Positions 1-8,580 of a stretch of DNA of 32,930 nucleotides are shown piece by piece. The DNA comes from Planctomycetia bacterium (GTDB taxonomy: Bacteria > Planctomycetota > Phycisphaerae > FEN-1346). Every line of letters starts with the position of its first letter. The first letter of the stretch is position 1. The position numbers and the translations under genes were made by a program. The stretch covers positions 1 through 32,930 of the forward strand of contig PMZT01000055.1 of assembly GCA_003170085.1 (NCBI GenBank), written 5' to 3'. Below the pieces are notes generated by a model. The model was not told the origin of the DNA and ran no database searches. It saw only the letters and a list, made by a program, of their open reading frames with translations.

Positions 1-1059
1 GAGGCGCTGGCGGCGAAGTTCGGCGACACGGCGAAGTGGGCCGACGCCACGACGCAGCTCCTCCGCACGTGCGGCTTCAACGGCGCCGGCGCGTGGTCCG
101 ATGCGCCGCTCCTGCGCGCCGCCCCGCAGCCGGTCGCCTACACGCTCATCTGGAACTTCATGAGCGCCTTCGGCAAGACGAAGGCCCTGACGAGCCAGCA
201 GCCCGGTCATACCGGATATATCAACGATTGCATACCCGTGTTCGACCCCGATTTTCCGGCCTTCTGCGAGAAGCGCGCCCAGGCCCTCGCGGCCACGAAA
301 GACGACCCGTGGCTCCTCGGGCACTTCTCGGATAACGAGATGCCGGGGCGGCTGAACCTCCTCGACAAGTTCCTCTCGCTCGACCCGAAAGAGCCCGGCC
401 AGGCGCCCGGCCGCAAGGCCGCCGAGGACTGGCTGGCGAAGCACAAGGGCGCCGGCGCCTCGGCCAGGGAGATCACCGACGCCGACCGCGATGTGTTCCG
501 CGGCCACGTCTTCGAGACGTACTTCGAGATCACCACGAAGGCGATCCGCAAGGTCGATCCGAACCACCTGTGCCTGGGCCCGCGGTTCCACTCGAACGAG
601 AAGACGAGCCCCTCCACGTTCCGCGCCGCCGGCAAGTACCTCGAGGCGATCGCGGTGAACTACTACGGCGTCTGGACGCCCAACGCCGAGACGCTGGCCC
701 AGTGGACCGAGTGGTCGGGCCGGCCCGTGATCATCACCGAGTGGTACACCAAGGGCGCCGACACCGGCATGAAGAACTCGACCGGCGCGGGCTGGATCGT
801 CGAGACGCAGAAAGACCGCGGCCTTTTCTACCAGAATTACGTCCTGGCGCTCGTGGAATCGAAAACGGTCGTCGGATGGCATTGGTTCAAGTACATGGAT
901 AATGATCCCGCCGACCTCTCGACCGATCCGTCGAACCGCGACTCGAACAAGGGGATCGTCTCGATCCGCTACGAACCGTACGCGCCGCTGGTGGACCTGA
1001 TGAAGGCCCTCAATCGCAACGTCTACGCACTGGCCGATTACTTCGATTCGCGGAGGTAA
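1..1059 (+). CDS. GH-A clan glycoside hydrolase, agarase/beta-galactosidase-like (5' end missing)
   Basis: The reading frame is open from base 1, so the N-terminus lies outside the window; 352 codons and a TAA stop are visible. The fragment looks like the catalytic part of a (beta/alpha)8 hydrolase of the GH-A clan. It has a DNE motif (Glu at visible residue 113) suited to the acid/base, a conserved LGPRFHS segment near 192-198, and an ITEWY motif (Glu 247) suited to the nucleophile. A WHWFKYMDNDP segment near 293-303 and SNRDSNKG near 311-318 resemble bacterial agarase-like (GH50-type) proteins. Substrate is not readable from sequence; galactan or agar-like polymers are only suggested. The stop is 4 nt before the next esterase gene, whose ribosome binding site lies in this gene's last codons, so the two are cotranscribed. 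Confidence 0.8.
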   Translation, partial: EALAAKFGDTAKWADATTQLLRTCGFNGAGAWSDAPLLRAAPQPVAYTLIWNFMSAFGKTKALTSQQPGHTGYINDCIPVFDPDFPAFCEKRAQALAATKDDPWLLGHFSDNEMPGRLNLLDKFLSLDPKEPGQAPGRKAAEDWLAKHKGAGASAREITDADRDVFRGHVFETYFEITTKAIRKVDPNHLCLGPRFHSNEKTSPSTFRAAGKYLEAIAVNYYGVWTPNAETLAQWTEWSGRPVIITEWYTKGADTGMKNSTGAGWIVETQKDRGLFYQNYVLALVESKTVVGWHWFKYMDNDPADLSTDPSNRDSNKGIVSIRYEPYAPLVDLMKALNRNVYALADYFDSRR

Positions 1060-1063
1060 GCCC

Positions 1064-2011
1064 ATGAAGACACTCGTGCCGGCCGTGATCGTGTGCATCG
1101 CCCTGGCGGTCGCAGCCGCATGGACCCTGGCCGAGGAGGGCAAGGCCCCCGTCCGCCGCGAGGCCATGGCGGCCCCCATCGAAACCGTGCCCCCCGCCGC
1201 CGGCGCCGCCGCGCCCAAGGAGTACATCTACAAGAAGACACCGCAGGGCGAGCTCAATATCTTCGTCCACCTCCCGCCCGACTGGAAGGCCGGCGACAAA
1301 CGCCCCGCCATCGTCTTCTTCTTCGGCGGCGGATGGACCGGCGGCACGCCCGGGCAGTTCGGGGCGCAGGCCGAGTATCTGGCCTCACGCGGCATGGTGG
1401 CGGCGCGGGCCGATTACCGCGTCAAGTCGCGCCAGGGGACAACGCCGGTCGAGTGCGTCGAGGACGCGAAGAGCGCCGTGCGGTGGCTGCGCCAGAAGGC
1501 GGGCGATCTGGGCATCGATCCCGACCGCATCGTTGCGGCGGGCGGCTCGGCCGGCGGGCACATTGCGGCCTGCACGGCCCTGGTCGAGGGCCTCGACGCC
1601 AAGGACGAGGACAGGGCCGTTTCGTCCAGACCGAGCGCCCTGGTCCTTTTCAACCCGGTGCTCGACATGGAGCGCGTGGGGGCGATCGCCGGGGCGGCGG
1701 ACAAGGCGAAAGAGATATCGCCCATCCGGTATGTGAAGAAAGACACGCCGCCGATGGTCCTGTTCTACGGCACGAAGGACAGGTTCGTGGAGGACGGACG
1801 CGCGATGCTCGCGAAGTCAAAGGAGATCGGCAACCGCGTCGAGCTTTACACGGCCGAGGAGATGCCGCACGGGTTCTTCAATCGCTCGCCCTGGACCGAG
1901 ATCACCGTGCGCCAGGCCGATGCGTTCCTGGCGTCGCTCGGATACCTCAAGGGCGACCCGACCGCCAAGCCGCCGGCGGATGCCTCGAAGTCGCTCAAAC
2001 GAGAGCCGTAG
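1064..2011 (+). CDS. Secreted alpha/beta hydrolase (carbohydrate esterase-like)
   Basis: This 315-aa protein begins with a signal peptide (Lys at 2, hydrophobic 4-20, probable cleavage near 22-24). It then has an alpha/beta-hydrolase fold of the BD-FAE/lipase type. FFFGGGW (about 86-91) fills the oxyanion-hole position usually held by HGG. GGSAGG carries the nucleophile Ser162, YGTKDRF the acid Asp239, and MPHGFF the base His269, so the triad is complete. The likely role is hydrolysis of acyl esters on sugars outside the cytoplasm. The ATG sits 4 nt after the upstream hydrolase stop, with GGAGGTAAG as ribosome binding site inside that gene's end, indicating translational coupling. The next gene encodes a second enzyme of the same fold, but they are too diverged to be a recent duplication. 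The acyl group removed cannot be told from sequence. Confidence 0.85.
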   Translation: MKTLVPAVIVCIALAVAAAWTLAEEGKAPVRREAMAAPIETVPPAAGAAAPKEYIYKKTPQGELNIFVHLPPDWKAGDKRPAIVFFFGGGWTGGTPGQFGAQAEYLASRGMVAARADYRVKSRQGTTPVECVEDAKSAVRWLRQKAGDLGIDPDRIVAAGGSAGGHIAACTALVEGLDAKDEDRAVSSRPSALVLFNPVLDMERVGAIAGAADKAKEISPIRYVKKDTPPMVLFYGTKDRFVEDGRAMLAKSKEIGNRVELYTAEEMPHGFFNRSPWTEITVRQADAFLASLGYLKGDPTAKPPADASKSLKREP

Positions 2012-2098
2012 CCATGGCAATAAGCCGGCTGATATGACGTTCGGCTAACGGGTTTCCTGCACACTGGAATCGTCGGTCTCGGACGGGAGGCTTCACCC

Positions 2099-3022
2099 AT
2101 GCTCACGCGACTTGCGGCGATACTTGGCGGTATGGCAATCCTTGCAACTGTTGGGCTTGCCGCGGCTCCCGACCGGCCGCCCGGACGCGGGCCGGCCGTG
2201 GACCTGACGGGCATTAAGGCGATGCGCGACCTCGAGTACGCCAACGTCGGCGGCAAGCCGCTCAAGCTCGATCTCTACGTGCCGGAAAAGAGCGACGCCC
2301 CCCTGCCCCTCATCATCTGGATCCACGGCGGCGCGTGGAGCGCCGGAGACAAGGGCGCAACACCCGCGATGCCGCAGCTCCGGCGCGGCTACGCGGTCGC
2401 GAGCATCAATTACCGGCTGAGCCAGGAGGCGATCTTCCCGGCCCAGATTCACGACTGCAAGGCGGCCATCCGCTGGCTGCGCGCCCACGCCAAGGAGTAC
2501 AACCTCGACCCGAAGCACTTCGGCGTGTGGGGATCCTCCGCCGGCGGGCACCTGGTGGCGCTCGTGGGCACGTCGGGCGACGTGAAGGAGCTTGAGGGCG
2601 ACGAGGGGAACCTCGACCAGTCGAGCCGCGTGCAGGCGGTGTGCGACTGGTTCGGCCCGACCGATTTTCTCCAGATGGCCGCCCACTCGCTGCCCGACTC
2701 GAAAATCGAACACGACAGCCCCAACTCGCCGGAGTCGCACCTCGTGGGCGGGGCCATCCAGGAGAACAAGGACAAGGTGGCGAAGGCGAGCCCGATCACC
2801 TACGTCACGAAGGACGATCCGCCGTTCCTCATCATGCACGGCGACAAGGACAACCTCGTGCCGCATCACCAGAGCGAACTGCTGGCCGAGGCGCTCAAGA
2901 AGGCGGGGGTCGAGGTCACCTTCGAGACGATCAAGGGCGCGGGCCACGGTTTTGGCGGACCCGAGGTCATGAAGATGGTCGAGGAGTTCTTCGACAAACA
3001 CCTCAAGGCGCCCGCGAAGTAG
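2099..3022 (+). CDS. Secreted alpha/beta hydrolase, BD-FAE/esterase type
   Basis: This 307-aa protein has an N-terminal signal peptide (hydrophobic 5-22, AAA-P cleavage region). It contains a classic esterase/lipase core: [12 protein letters not shown] (about 74-85) as oxyanion-hole HGG motif, GSSAGG with nucleophile Ser147, HGDKDNLVP with acid Asp251, and GAGHGFGG with base His283. These features match the BD-FAE/Abhydrolase_3 group, whose members deacylate sugars or small esters. A GGGAGG ribosome binding site lies about 9 nt before the ATG. It follows the previous esterase after 87 nt and is convergent with the PQQ-like gene 39 nt downstream. It probably belongs to the same carbohydrate-processing set as its plus-strand neighbours; the exact substrate is unknown. 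Confidence 0.88.
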   Translation: MLTRLAAILGGMAILATVGLAAAPDRPPGRGPAVDLTGIKAMRDLEYANVGGKPLKLDLYVPEKSDAPLPLIIWIHGGAWSAGDKGATPAMPQLRRGYAVASINYRLSQEAIFPAQIHDCKAAIRWLRAHAKEYNLDPKHFGVWGSSAGGHLVALVGTSGDVKELEGDEGNLDQSSRVQAVCDWFGPTDFLQMAAHSLPDSKIEHDSPNSPESHLVGGAIQENKDKVAKASPITYVTKDDPPFLIMHGDKDNLVPHHQSELLAEALKKAGVEVTFETIKGAGHGFGGPEVMKMVEEFFDKHLKAPAK

Positions 3023-3061
3023 GACATCCGAAGAAGTCTTGATACATCTCCATAAATGGCG

Positions 3062-4369
3062 CTACGGCTTCGCGGCGGGTTTGCCGAAGCTGTGCAGCGT
3101 ATGCACCGTGCGGACGTAAACGCGCCCGCCCGCCACCGCGATGCTCGACTGCGTCTGCCCGTCGCCCAGCGTCGTGCGCGAGAGGATCTTGAACTCGTTG
3201 CCCGCCGCAAGCACCGCCACTTCGCCGTCCATGCTCAGGCAGAAGATCTTGCCGTCGGCCCCCGTCGGCGACGCCCGCCACGCAGTGCCGCCCAGCGCGC
3301 CGCGCCAAAGCGACTTACCCGTCCGCGGCTCAAAGCAGGTCATGGCCTTCGCATCGCTGTCGAGCATATAGAGCAAGTTCTGGTAGACGAGCGGCGTTGC
3401 GGAGTCCGAGGCGCGGCCCTCGGACGTCCACACCACGACCGAGTCCGGCAGCAGGCCCTTGCCGCCGATCTTGGCGGCCATCACGTGATTGCCGCGCGGC
3501 TGGATCATGAAGACGAGGTCCTCCCACGCCACCGGCCCCGCCACGAGCCGCCACTTCCCCGTGTGGGTCTTGTTGTAGGTCAGGCGCCAGGACTCCTTGC
3601 CCGTCTCGGGATCGTGCCCGGTCAGGTAGTCGCCGCCGAGGACCAGGACCTCGGCGCGGCCGCCGGCCTGGAACGGCAGCGGCGTGGTGTAGGCCTCGAG
3701 CGACTCGTCATCGGCGTCCGACGGGCGAATCTGCCGCCACACGTCCTTGCCCGTCGCCACGTCGACCGCCAGGACGAACGGCTCGAGCGTGCCTTCGATC
3801 CCCGGCACGCCCACGTACGGCTTCGCCCGCCGCACCATCTCGATGTACAGCTTGCCGCCGAGGAGCAGCGGACTCGAGCTGTATCCATACTTGATACACG
3901 TGTTGCCGAACTCCTTGACGAGGTTCCGCGACCACAAGACTTTGCCGGCGAAATCGAGGGCCGCCAGGTCGCCGCTACCCGTCAGGAAGTACACGCGTTG
4001 GCCGTCGGTGCACGGCGAGGGCGTGGCCATGTCGTTATTGGGCGCCTTGGCGTCGTCGCCCAGGCGCGTCTGCCAGAGGATTTTACCGTCGGCGGCACTC
4101 ACGCAAATCGCCACCACGGCGTTGGCCGCGGGGTCGGTGGAACTGACGAACACGCGGTCGCCCCAGATGATGGGCGTGGCGGCGCCGTGACCCGGCAGCG
4201 CGGCCGACCACATCTCGTTCGCCTTGTCGCACGACGCCGGCAGGTTCGTCTCGGTGGTCGACCCGTTGGCGAACGGCCCGCGCCACTGAGGCCAGTTCTC
4301 AGCCTGCGCCGTCGCGGCTACGAGCGCGAGGGCAACCGCCACCATCGTCATCTTCCGCATGACTTGCAT
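3062..4369 (-). CDS. PQQ-like beta-propeller repeat protein, secreted
   Basis: This 435-aa protein has a signal peptide (MQVMRKMTM, hydrophobic core, AQA-E cleavage site) followed by NWPQWRGP, the usual start of planctomycete PQQ-like propeller proteins. Several blades end in W-like repeats such as GKILWQTRLG, GKVLWSRNL, GKDVWRQI, GKESWRLTY and GKSLWRGALGG, as in BamB/PQQ_2 domains. No dehydrogenase active-site signature is obvious, so a binding or scaffold role is as likely as catalysis. The frame stays open far upstream, but the start at 4369 is chosen because AAGGAAG lies about 5 nt before this ATG and the signal peptide begins there. It lies 26 nt downstream of the large hydrolase gene on the same strand and is probably cotranscribed with it. 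Some PQQ-like proteins of this type are found beside sugar-degrading genes. Confidence 0.86.
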   Translation of the reverse strand: MQVMRKMTMVAVALALVAATAQAENWPQWRGPFANGSTTETNLPASCDKANEMWSAALPGHGAATPIIWGDRVFVSSTDPAANAVVAICVSAADGKILWQTRLGDDAKAPNNDMATPSPCTDGQRVYFLTGSGDLAALDFAGKVLWSRNLVKEFGNTCIKYGYSSSPLLLGGKLYIEMVRRAKPYVGVPGIEGTLEPFVLAVDVATGKDVWRQIRPSDADDESLEAYTTPLPFQAGGRAEVLVLGGDYLTGHDPETGKESWRLTYNKTHTGKWRLVAGPVAWEDLVFMIQPRGNHVMAAKIGGKGLLPDSVVVWTSEGRASDSATPLVYQNLLYMLDSDAKAMTCFEPRTGKSLWRGALGGTAWRASPTGADGKIFCLSMDGEVAVLAAGNEFKILSRTTLGDGQTQSSIAVAGGRVYVRTVHTLHSFGKPAAKP

Positions 4370-4395
4370 GAGGCTTCCTTCATCGGACCTTCGGA

Positions 4396-6972
4396 TCACT
4401 TCTTTTCTTCGGCCGGCGTCACAAGATACCACATCGTCTTGAACTCGGGCGAAAGCTTCAGCATGGGCACGCCCTTCTCGTCCTTCGTCACGGGAACTTC
4501 GGCCGCCGGCGTGCCATCGGGCGCGAGGGCCCGGCACTTCCACGCCCCGGCAGGCAGCGTAACGCGGCCCTCGACCGGCTGAATCTGCACGGGCGCATGG
4601 CCCCAGTTGCGTCCGACGGTCCGGCGATCGGCCGAGAACTTCATGTCGGTGTTCTCGCACCGGCCGCAGGCGGCCACGAGGATCACCTTGCTCGCGGTCA
4701 GCGGCCGGCCATCGAGCGCCGTCACAGTGACCGCGGCGAAATCGGGCGTCACGAGATCGACGCCGGTGGACGTTGAACCCGCGCCACCGCCCGAGTGACC
4801 CACGTAAACCTTCGCGCCCGGCCCGGTGCACACGAACCGGCCGAGGCCCTTTTTGTCGGTCGTCCAAGTCAGGTCCGGCTCGGCCTGGCTGGTCGAGTCG
4901 ATCGCCCCCGAGTGGCCGACCAGCGCCACCTGCATCTGGGCGGCGGTCAGGGATTCCCACGATGCCTTCATGCGATCGTAGATGACGCCGAGCATGTCGC
5001 GATCGTGCCGCAAATACGCCAGCGGCACGTCGGTCATCACATCGTCGTTGCCACAGATGTTAAGGCTGAAGATGCGTTTGTGCGGCGGGATGGCTCCGTC
5101 GCGGAAGATCGCGGCACCGGCCCTCATGAAGCCCCACTTGGCGGGGTTCGTGTCGATGTCGAAGTAGCTCTCGAACGCATTGCGGTCGACGTCGTCCGTC
5201 CGGTGCGAGTAGGCGAAGAACCACACGCCGTCCCAGTCCTGCGCCGCCGCGTACGCCGCAAACAGCGGCACGCACTCGGCCTGGAAATCGTTCGGCGCCG
5301 GGTGGTTGTACTCGCTCACCGTGAAGGGCTTGCCTTCGAGCCGCTCGGAAGCCATGCGCGGCAGCGTGGCGTCGGCCGGCCGGTCGGTCATGGCGACCTG
5401 GCTGACCGTCCAGTTGTTCGAATCCCACGGCCGCCCCGGGAAGTGCGGGTGCTGCCAGTAGGCGTGGCTGTCGATGAAGTCCATGTCGCTCTGGCCGTAC
5501 AGGCCGGCAGGGCCGAAGACGATCGTGCCGGTGACGCACGCCTTGCATCCAAGATCCTTCTTGATGAATGCATTCATCTTATCGAAGAAGGCCTTCTCGG
5601 TTTCCATGAGGAAACGGACTTCGTCGATCGCGCGCGGCTCGGACTCGCTCGCGGCAAAGAGGGCCACGTTGCCGGCCTCGATCGTCTCGTCCTTCATAAG
5701 CCCCTCGCGGCCGCCGGGGGCGACCCCGACGTCGGCCAGTTCCACGGCGATCGTGCTCGCGCCGAAGGAGAACGACAGCCGCGCGTCGGCGTCGGCGGCG
5801 CCCGCGATGAAACCGGCCCGGAACGACTTCCACTCGCGGGTCAGCGCGGCGTTGCCGGAGAGACCGAGGCTCTGCCACGGCTCGTGCGCCTGGCCGAGGC
5901 CGTAGGAGATCGGGCGCGGCTGATCGGCCCGCGCGCGGAACGTCACGGTGTAGTATTTCCCCTCTTCGACCTTGATCGGACTCACCTTGAACTGGAGGTG
6001 CCAGCTCGTGGCATCGGACTTCGCGATGTCGAGCCGCGCGGCAGCCGGCGCGTCGGCCGGAGGCACGACCTTGGCCGCGCAACCCTCGTGCGCCTCAAGC
6101 TGCCACGACGGCGCCTTGTCGCTCGCGGGCTTCGCCAGGTCGAGCTTCACGTCCTTCAGCATGTTCTCGCCCAGCGGGTCGGCGCCTTTCGCCCACGCGG
6201 CGCGGAGCGTCGCCGTGCTGCCGTAGCGGGCCTTGAGCCACGCCTGGTACTGCGACTGAAGGATCTTCGCGTAGAACTCGGGCAGTTCCCGCAGGTCCTG
6301 CCGGGCGCTCCACATGAAGAGGCTGTCTTCGTTGGTGATCTCGACGAACCCGACGGCCGGGTCGTCGGCGTAGCGGACCTTACGATACGCGTTGACATGC
6401 GTCAGCAAGTCGCGGGCGTACTGCTTCTGGGCGTCGATCAGGGCTGGCGTGAAGAGGCCGACGATCTTGTCGAAGCGTTCCTTGGCCGCCGGCAGGCCGA
6501 GCGCCGTATCCGGCCCGCGGCCCACGTGCAGGTTGACGTTGCCGTAGATGCCGCGGCGGGCCAGTTGATCGATGAAGTAGTCGAGCCGTTCGAGGGCCTC
6601 GGCCGAGAGCTTCAGCGGGTCCTTCGGGTCCACGATGCCGCGCGGGTACGCCGCTGTGTCCATGTGATGGAACCGCACGCTGTTGACGCCGGCCTGGGCG
6701 AGACGGGCGGCGATACGCTCGGCGTCGGCGTGCGTCGGGAAGCTCGCCCCGAAGCAGTTGTTGACGCCCCAGATGCGGACCCGCCGGTCGCCGACCATGA
6801 AGTGGCCGTCGCGAGCCGCCAGGCGCGGCGCATCGACCGGGATCGGCGGCGATTTCAGGGCAATGAGCGACGCCTCGTTGGGCGTTCCCGGGATGACGAA
6901 CGGCACCATCTCGTCGGCCCCCGCGGCCCCCGCCAGAAGACCCAGCACGAGAACTGCGACAGTTGATTTCAT
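4396..6972 (-). CDS. Secreted GH-A (cellulase-fold) glycoside hydrolase with an inserted carbohydrate-binding domain
   Basis: This 858-aa protein begins with a signal peptide (1-19, AGA-D). A TIM-barrel start follows: GDRRVRIWGVNN (61-72), then NSVRFHHMD near 97-105. FVEITNED at about 209-216 places a likely acid/base at Glu215. Between about 285 and 420 there is a beta-rich module (VEEGKYYTVTFRARAD, WHLQFKVSP, FSFGASTIAVELADVGV) resembling CBM4_9-type domains. The barrel then resumes, with DSHAYWQHPH (501-510) and FTVSEYNHP, where Glu554 suits the nucleophile. The C-terminal part (about 650-858) is beta-rich. The start at 6972 is chosen because it gives the signal peptide and has GGGAGGG about 8 nt upstream; a longer frame exists but lacks these. 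Substrate is unknown. It is the first gene of a two-gene unit with the PQQ-like protein. Confidence 0.85.
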   Translation of the reverse strand: MKSTVAVLVLGLLAGAAGADEMVPFVIPGTPNEASLIALKSPPIPVDAPRLAARDGHFMVGDRRVRIWGVNNCFGASFPTHADAERIAARLAQAGVNSVRFHHMDTAAYPRGIVDPKDPLKLSAEALERLDYFIDQLARRGIYGNVNLHVGRGPDTALGLPAAKERFDKIVGLFTPALIDAQKQYARDLLTHVNAYRKVRYADDPAVGFVEITNEDSLFMWSARQDLRELPEFYAKILQSQYQAWLKARYGSTATLRAAWAKGADPLGENMLKDVKLDLAKPASDKAPSWQLEAHEGCAAKVVPPADAPAAARLDIAKSDATSWHLQFKVSPIKVEEGKYYTVTFRARADQPRPISYGLGQAHEPWQSLGLSGNAALTREWKSFRAGFIAGAADADARLSFSFGASTIAVELADVGVAPGGREGLMKDETIEAGNVALFAASESEPRAIDEVRFLMETEKAFFDKMNAFIKKDLGCKACVTGTIVFGPAGLYGQSDMDFIDSHAYWQHPHFPGRPWDSNNWTVSQVAMTDRPADATLPRMASERLEGKPFTVSEYNHPAPNDFQAECVPLFAAYAAAQDWDGVWFFAYSHRTDDVDRNAFESYFDIDTNPAKWGFMRAGAAIFRDGAIPPHKRIFSLNICGNDDVMTDVPLAYLRHDRDMLGVIYDRMKASWESLTAAQMQVALVGHSGAIDSTSQAEPDLTWTTDKKGLGRFVCTGPGAKVYVGHSGGGAGSTSTGVDLVTPDFAAVTVTALDGRPLTASKVILVAACGRCENTDMKFSADRRTVGRNWGHAPVQIQPVEGRVTLPAGAWKCRALAPDGTPAAEVPVTKDEKGVPMLKLSPEFKTMWYLVTPAEEKK

Positions 6973-7000
6973 GGTTCGTAACCCTCCCTTTTCGCGTAGC

Positions 7001-7029
7001 AGAATCGCACGGCGGCGGCCGGCGGTCAA
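7001..7029 (-). promoter_or_regulatory. Sigma-70-type promoter for the 858-aa glycoside hydrolase operon
   Basis: On the minus strand TTGACC (7029-7024) is followed after 17 nt by GATTCT (7006-7001). The predicted transcript would start near 6994, leaving a leader of about 20 nt that contains the GGGAGGG ribosome binding site. The spacing is ideal and the -10 is imperfect. The rest of the 264-nt gap (6973-7236) shows no repeat or RNA gene that I can recognise. A weaker TTGACG at 7191-7196 could serve the plus-strand flavoprotein but lacks a convincing -10. Confidence 0.55.
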
Positions 7030-7236
7030 CCCAATTTTGCCCAACGTGCAGGCGTAACAAGAGCTTGCCGCCTCGGCGGCCACCCGGTACAGTGTTTTTG
7101 CATACTCACTGAAACCCGTGTGAAAAGTCAACGGTATGGCGATTCGCGGGCCCGGCCGCGGCATGATTTCCGCCGGGTATCCGACGAGATTTGACGAAAC
7201 GCCTCCGTGCCAGGGTGAAACGAAAGGGGCCTGTCC

Positions 7237-8580
7237 ATGGCAGCCGAATCGTCCGTGGCATTTCAGCGGAGCATTCCCGTCCGCCACGCGGTGGACATCC
7301 TGGTGGCCGGCGGCGGGCCGGCGGGGCTGGCGGCGTCGATCACCGCGGCCAGGCAGGGTCGCACCGTCTTCCTGGCCGAGGGGCACACCTGCTTCGGCGG
7401 CATGGGCACCGCGGCCCTCGTGCCGGCGTTTATGCCGTTCGGCGACGGCGTCAACTTCCTGGCCGGCGGGTTCGGCCAAGAGGTCGCCCACCGATTATTC
7501 GACGCCGGCGGCGCCGGTCCCGAGGACCATCGCGAGACGATCGGCTGCATGAACATCAACGCCGAGGTCCTGAAGCGCGTCTACGACACGATGGTGGTCG
7601 AGACCGGCATGGGCTTCGCCTTCCAGACGCACGTTATCGGCGTCGTGACGCGAGACCAGCGCCTTGAGCACGTCATTTGCTGGGGCAAGAGCGGCCTGTT
7701 TGCCGTCAAGGCCGCCGTCTACGTCGACGGCACGGGCGACGGCGACGTGGCGGCGTGGGCCGGCGCCCCGTTCGAGAAGGGCGACGCCGTGGGCCGCCTC
7801 ATGCCCGGCACGCTGTGCAGCACGTGGGCCGACGTCGACTGGGACACGGTCCGCAAGTCGCACCTCGACCCGGAGGCCATCCTGCCGCAGGCGTTCAAGG
7901 ACAAGGCATTCACGGTCGAGGACCGGCACCTGCCGGGCATGTTCCGGCCGGGGCGGAACATCGGCGCCGGGAACCTGGGGCACCTGTTCGGCGTGGACTC
8001 AACCGACGAGCGTTCGGTGACGCAGGCGCTCCTCTGGGGCCGCAAGTCGCTGCCGGAATACGAACGGTTCTACAAGCAATATCTTAAAGGCTATGAGAAC
8101 ATGGAGTTGGTGACCACGGGGTCGCTCGCGGGGATCCGCGAGAGCCGCCGCATCATGGGCGACTACGTCCTTGGCCTGGACGACTTCAAGAAGCGGGCTG
8201 TCTTCGACGACGAGATCGGGCGGTTCGCGTACCTGGTGGATATCCACGCCTCGAAGCCCGGCGAGGCCGATTTTGCGAAGTTCCTCGACGATTTCAAAAA
8301 CCTCCGCTACGGCAAGGGCGAGAGCTACGGCATCCCCTTCCGGACGCTCCTGCCCAAGAACCTGAAGAACGTGCTCGTGGCGGGCCGGTGCATCAGTTCC
8401 GACCGCTACATCCAGGGCTCGGTGCGCGTGATGCCCGGGTGTTTCATCACGGGCCAGGCCGCCGGGATGGCCGCCGCCATGGCCATTGAGAAGGGCGCCG
8501 AGGTCCGCAACGTCGCGGTGCCGGAGCTTCTGGCGCGACTGAAGAAGCTGGGGGCGTTTCTGCCGAACTTCAAAGGATGA
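7237..8580 (+). CDS. FAD-dependent oxidoreductase (FAD_oxidored family)
   Basis: This 447-aa protein has an N-terminal Rossmann dinucleotide-binding motif, VAGGGPAGLAA, near residues 24-34, then the AEGHTCFGGMGT segment typical of the PF12831-type flavoproteins. A C-terminal FAD-contact region, VAGRCISSDR...GSVRVMPGCFITGQAAGMAAA, supports the same family. There is no signal peptide, so it is cytoplasmic. Family members are annotated as generic FAD-dependent oxidoreductases and are common in planctomycete sugar-utilisation loci; the electron acceptor and substrate are unknown. The start is supported by AAAGGGG about 7-8 nt upstream of the ATG. It is convergent with the next flavoprotein gene and their 3' ends overlap by 11 nt. 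Its position among secreted hydrolases suggests oxidation of a sugar-derived product, but this is inference. Confidence 0.85.
   Translation: MAAESSVAFQRSIPVRHAVDILVAGGGPAGLAASITAARQGRTVFLAEGHTCFGGMGTAALVPAFMPFGDGVNFLAGGFGQEVAHRLFDAGGAGPEDHRETIGCMNINAEVLKRVYDTMVVETGMGFAFQTHVIGVVTRDQRLEHVICWGKSGLFAVKAAVYVDGTGDGDVAAWAGAPFEKGDAVGRLMPGTLCSTWADVDWDTVRKSHLDPEAILPQAFKDKAFTVEDRHLPGMFRPGRNIGAGNLGHLFGVDSTDERSVTQALLWGRKSLPEYERFYKQYLKGYENMELVTTGSLAGIRESRRIMGDYVLGLDDFKKRAVFDDEIGRFAYLVDIHASKPGEADFAKFLDDFKNLRYGKGESYGIPFRTLLPKNLKNVLVAGRCISSDRYIQGSVRVMPGCFITGQAAGMAAAMAIEKGAEVRNVAVPELLARLKKLGAFLPNFKG

Noticed and set aside
3056-4582. Open frame of 508 codons opposite the PQQ-like gene
   Set aside because: Low-complexity Arg/His-rich translation; the other strand has a signal peptide and propeller repeats.
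4795-6966. Open frame of 723 codons antisense to the large glycoside hydrolase
   Set aside because: Arg/Val/Gly-rich composition with no motif; it is a by-product of high-GC codon usage on the real gene.
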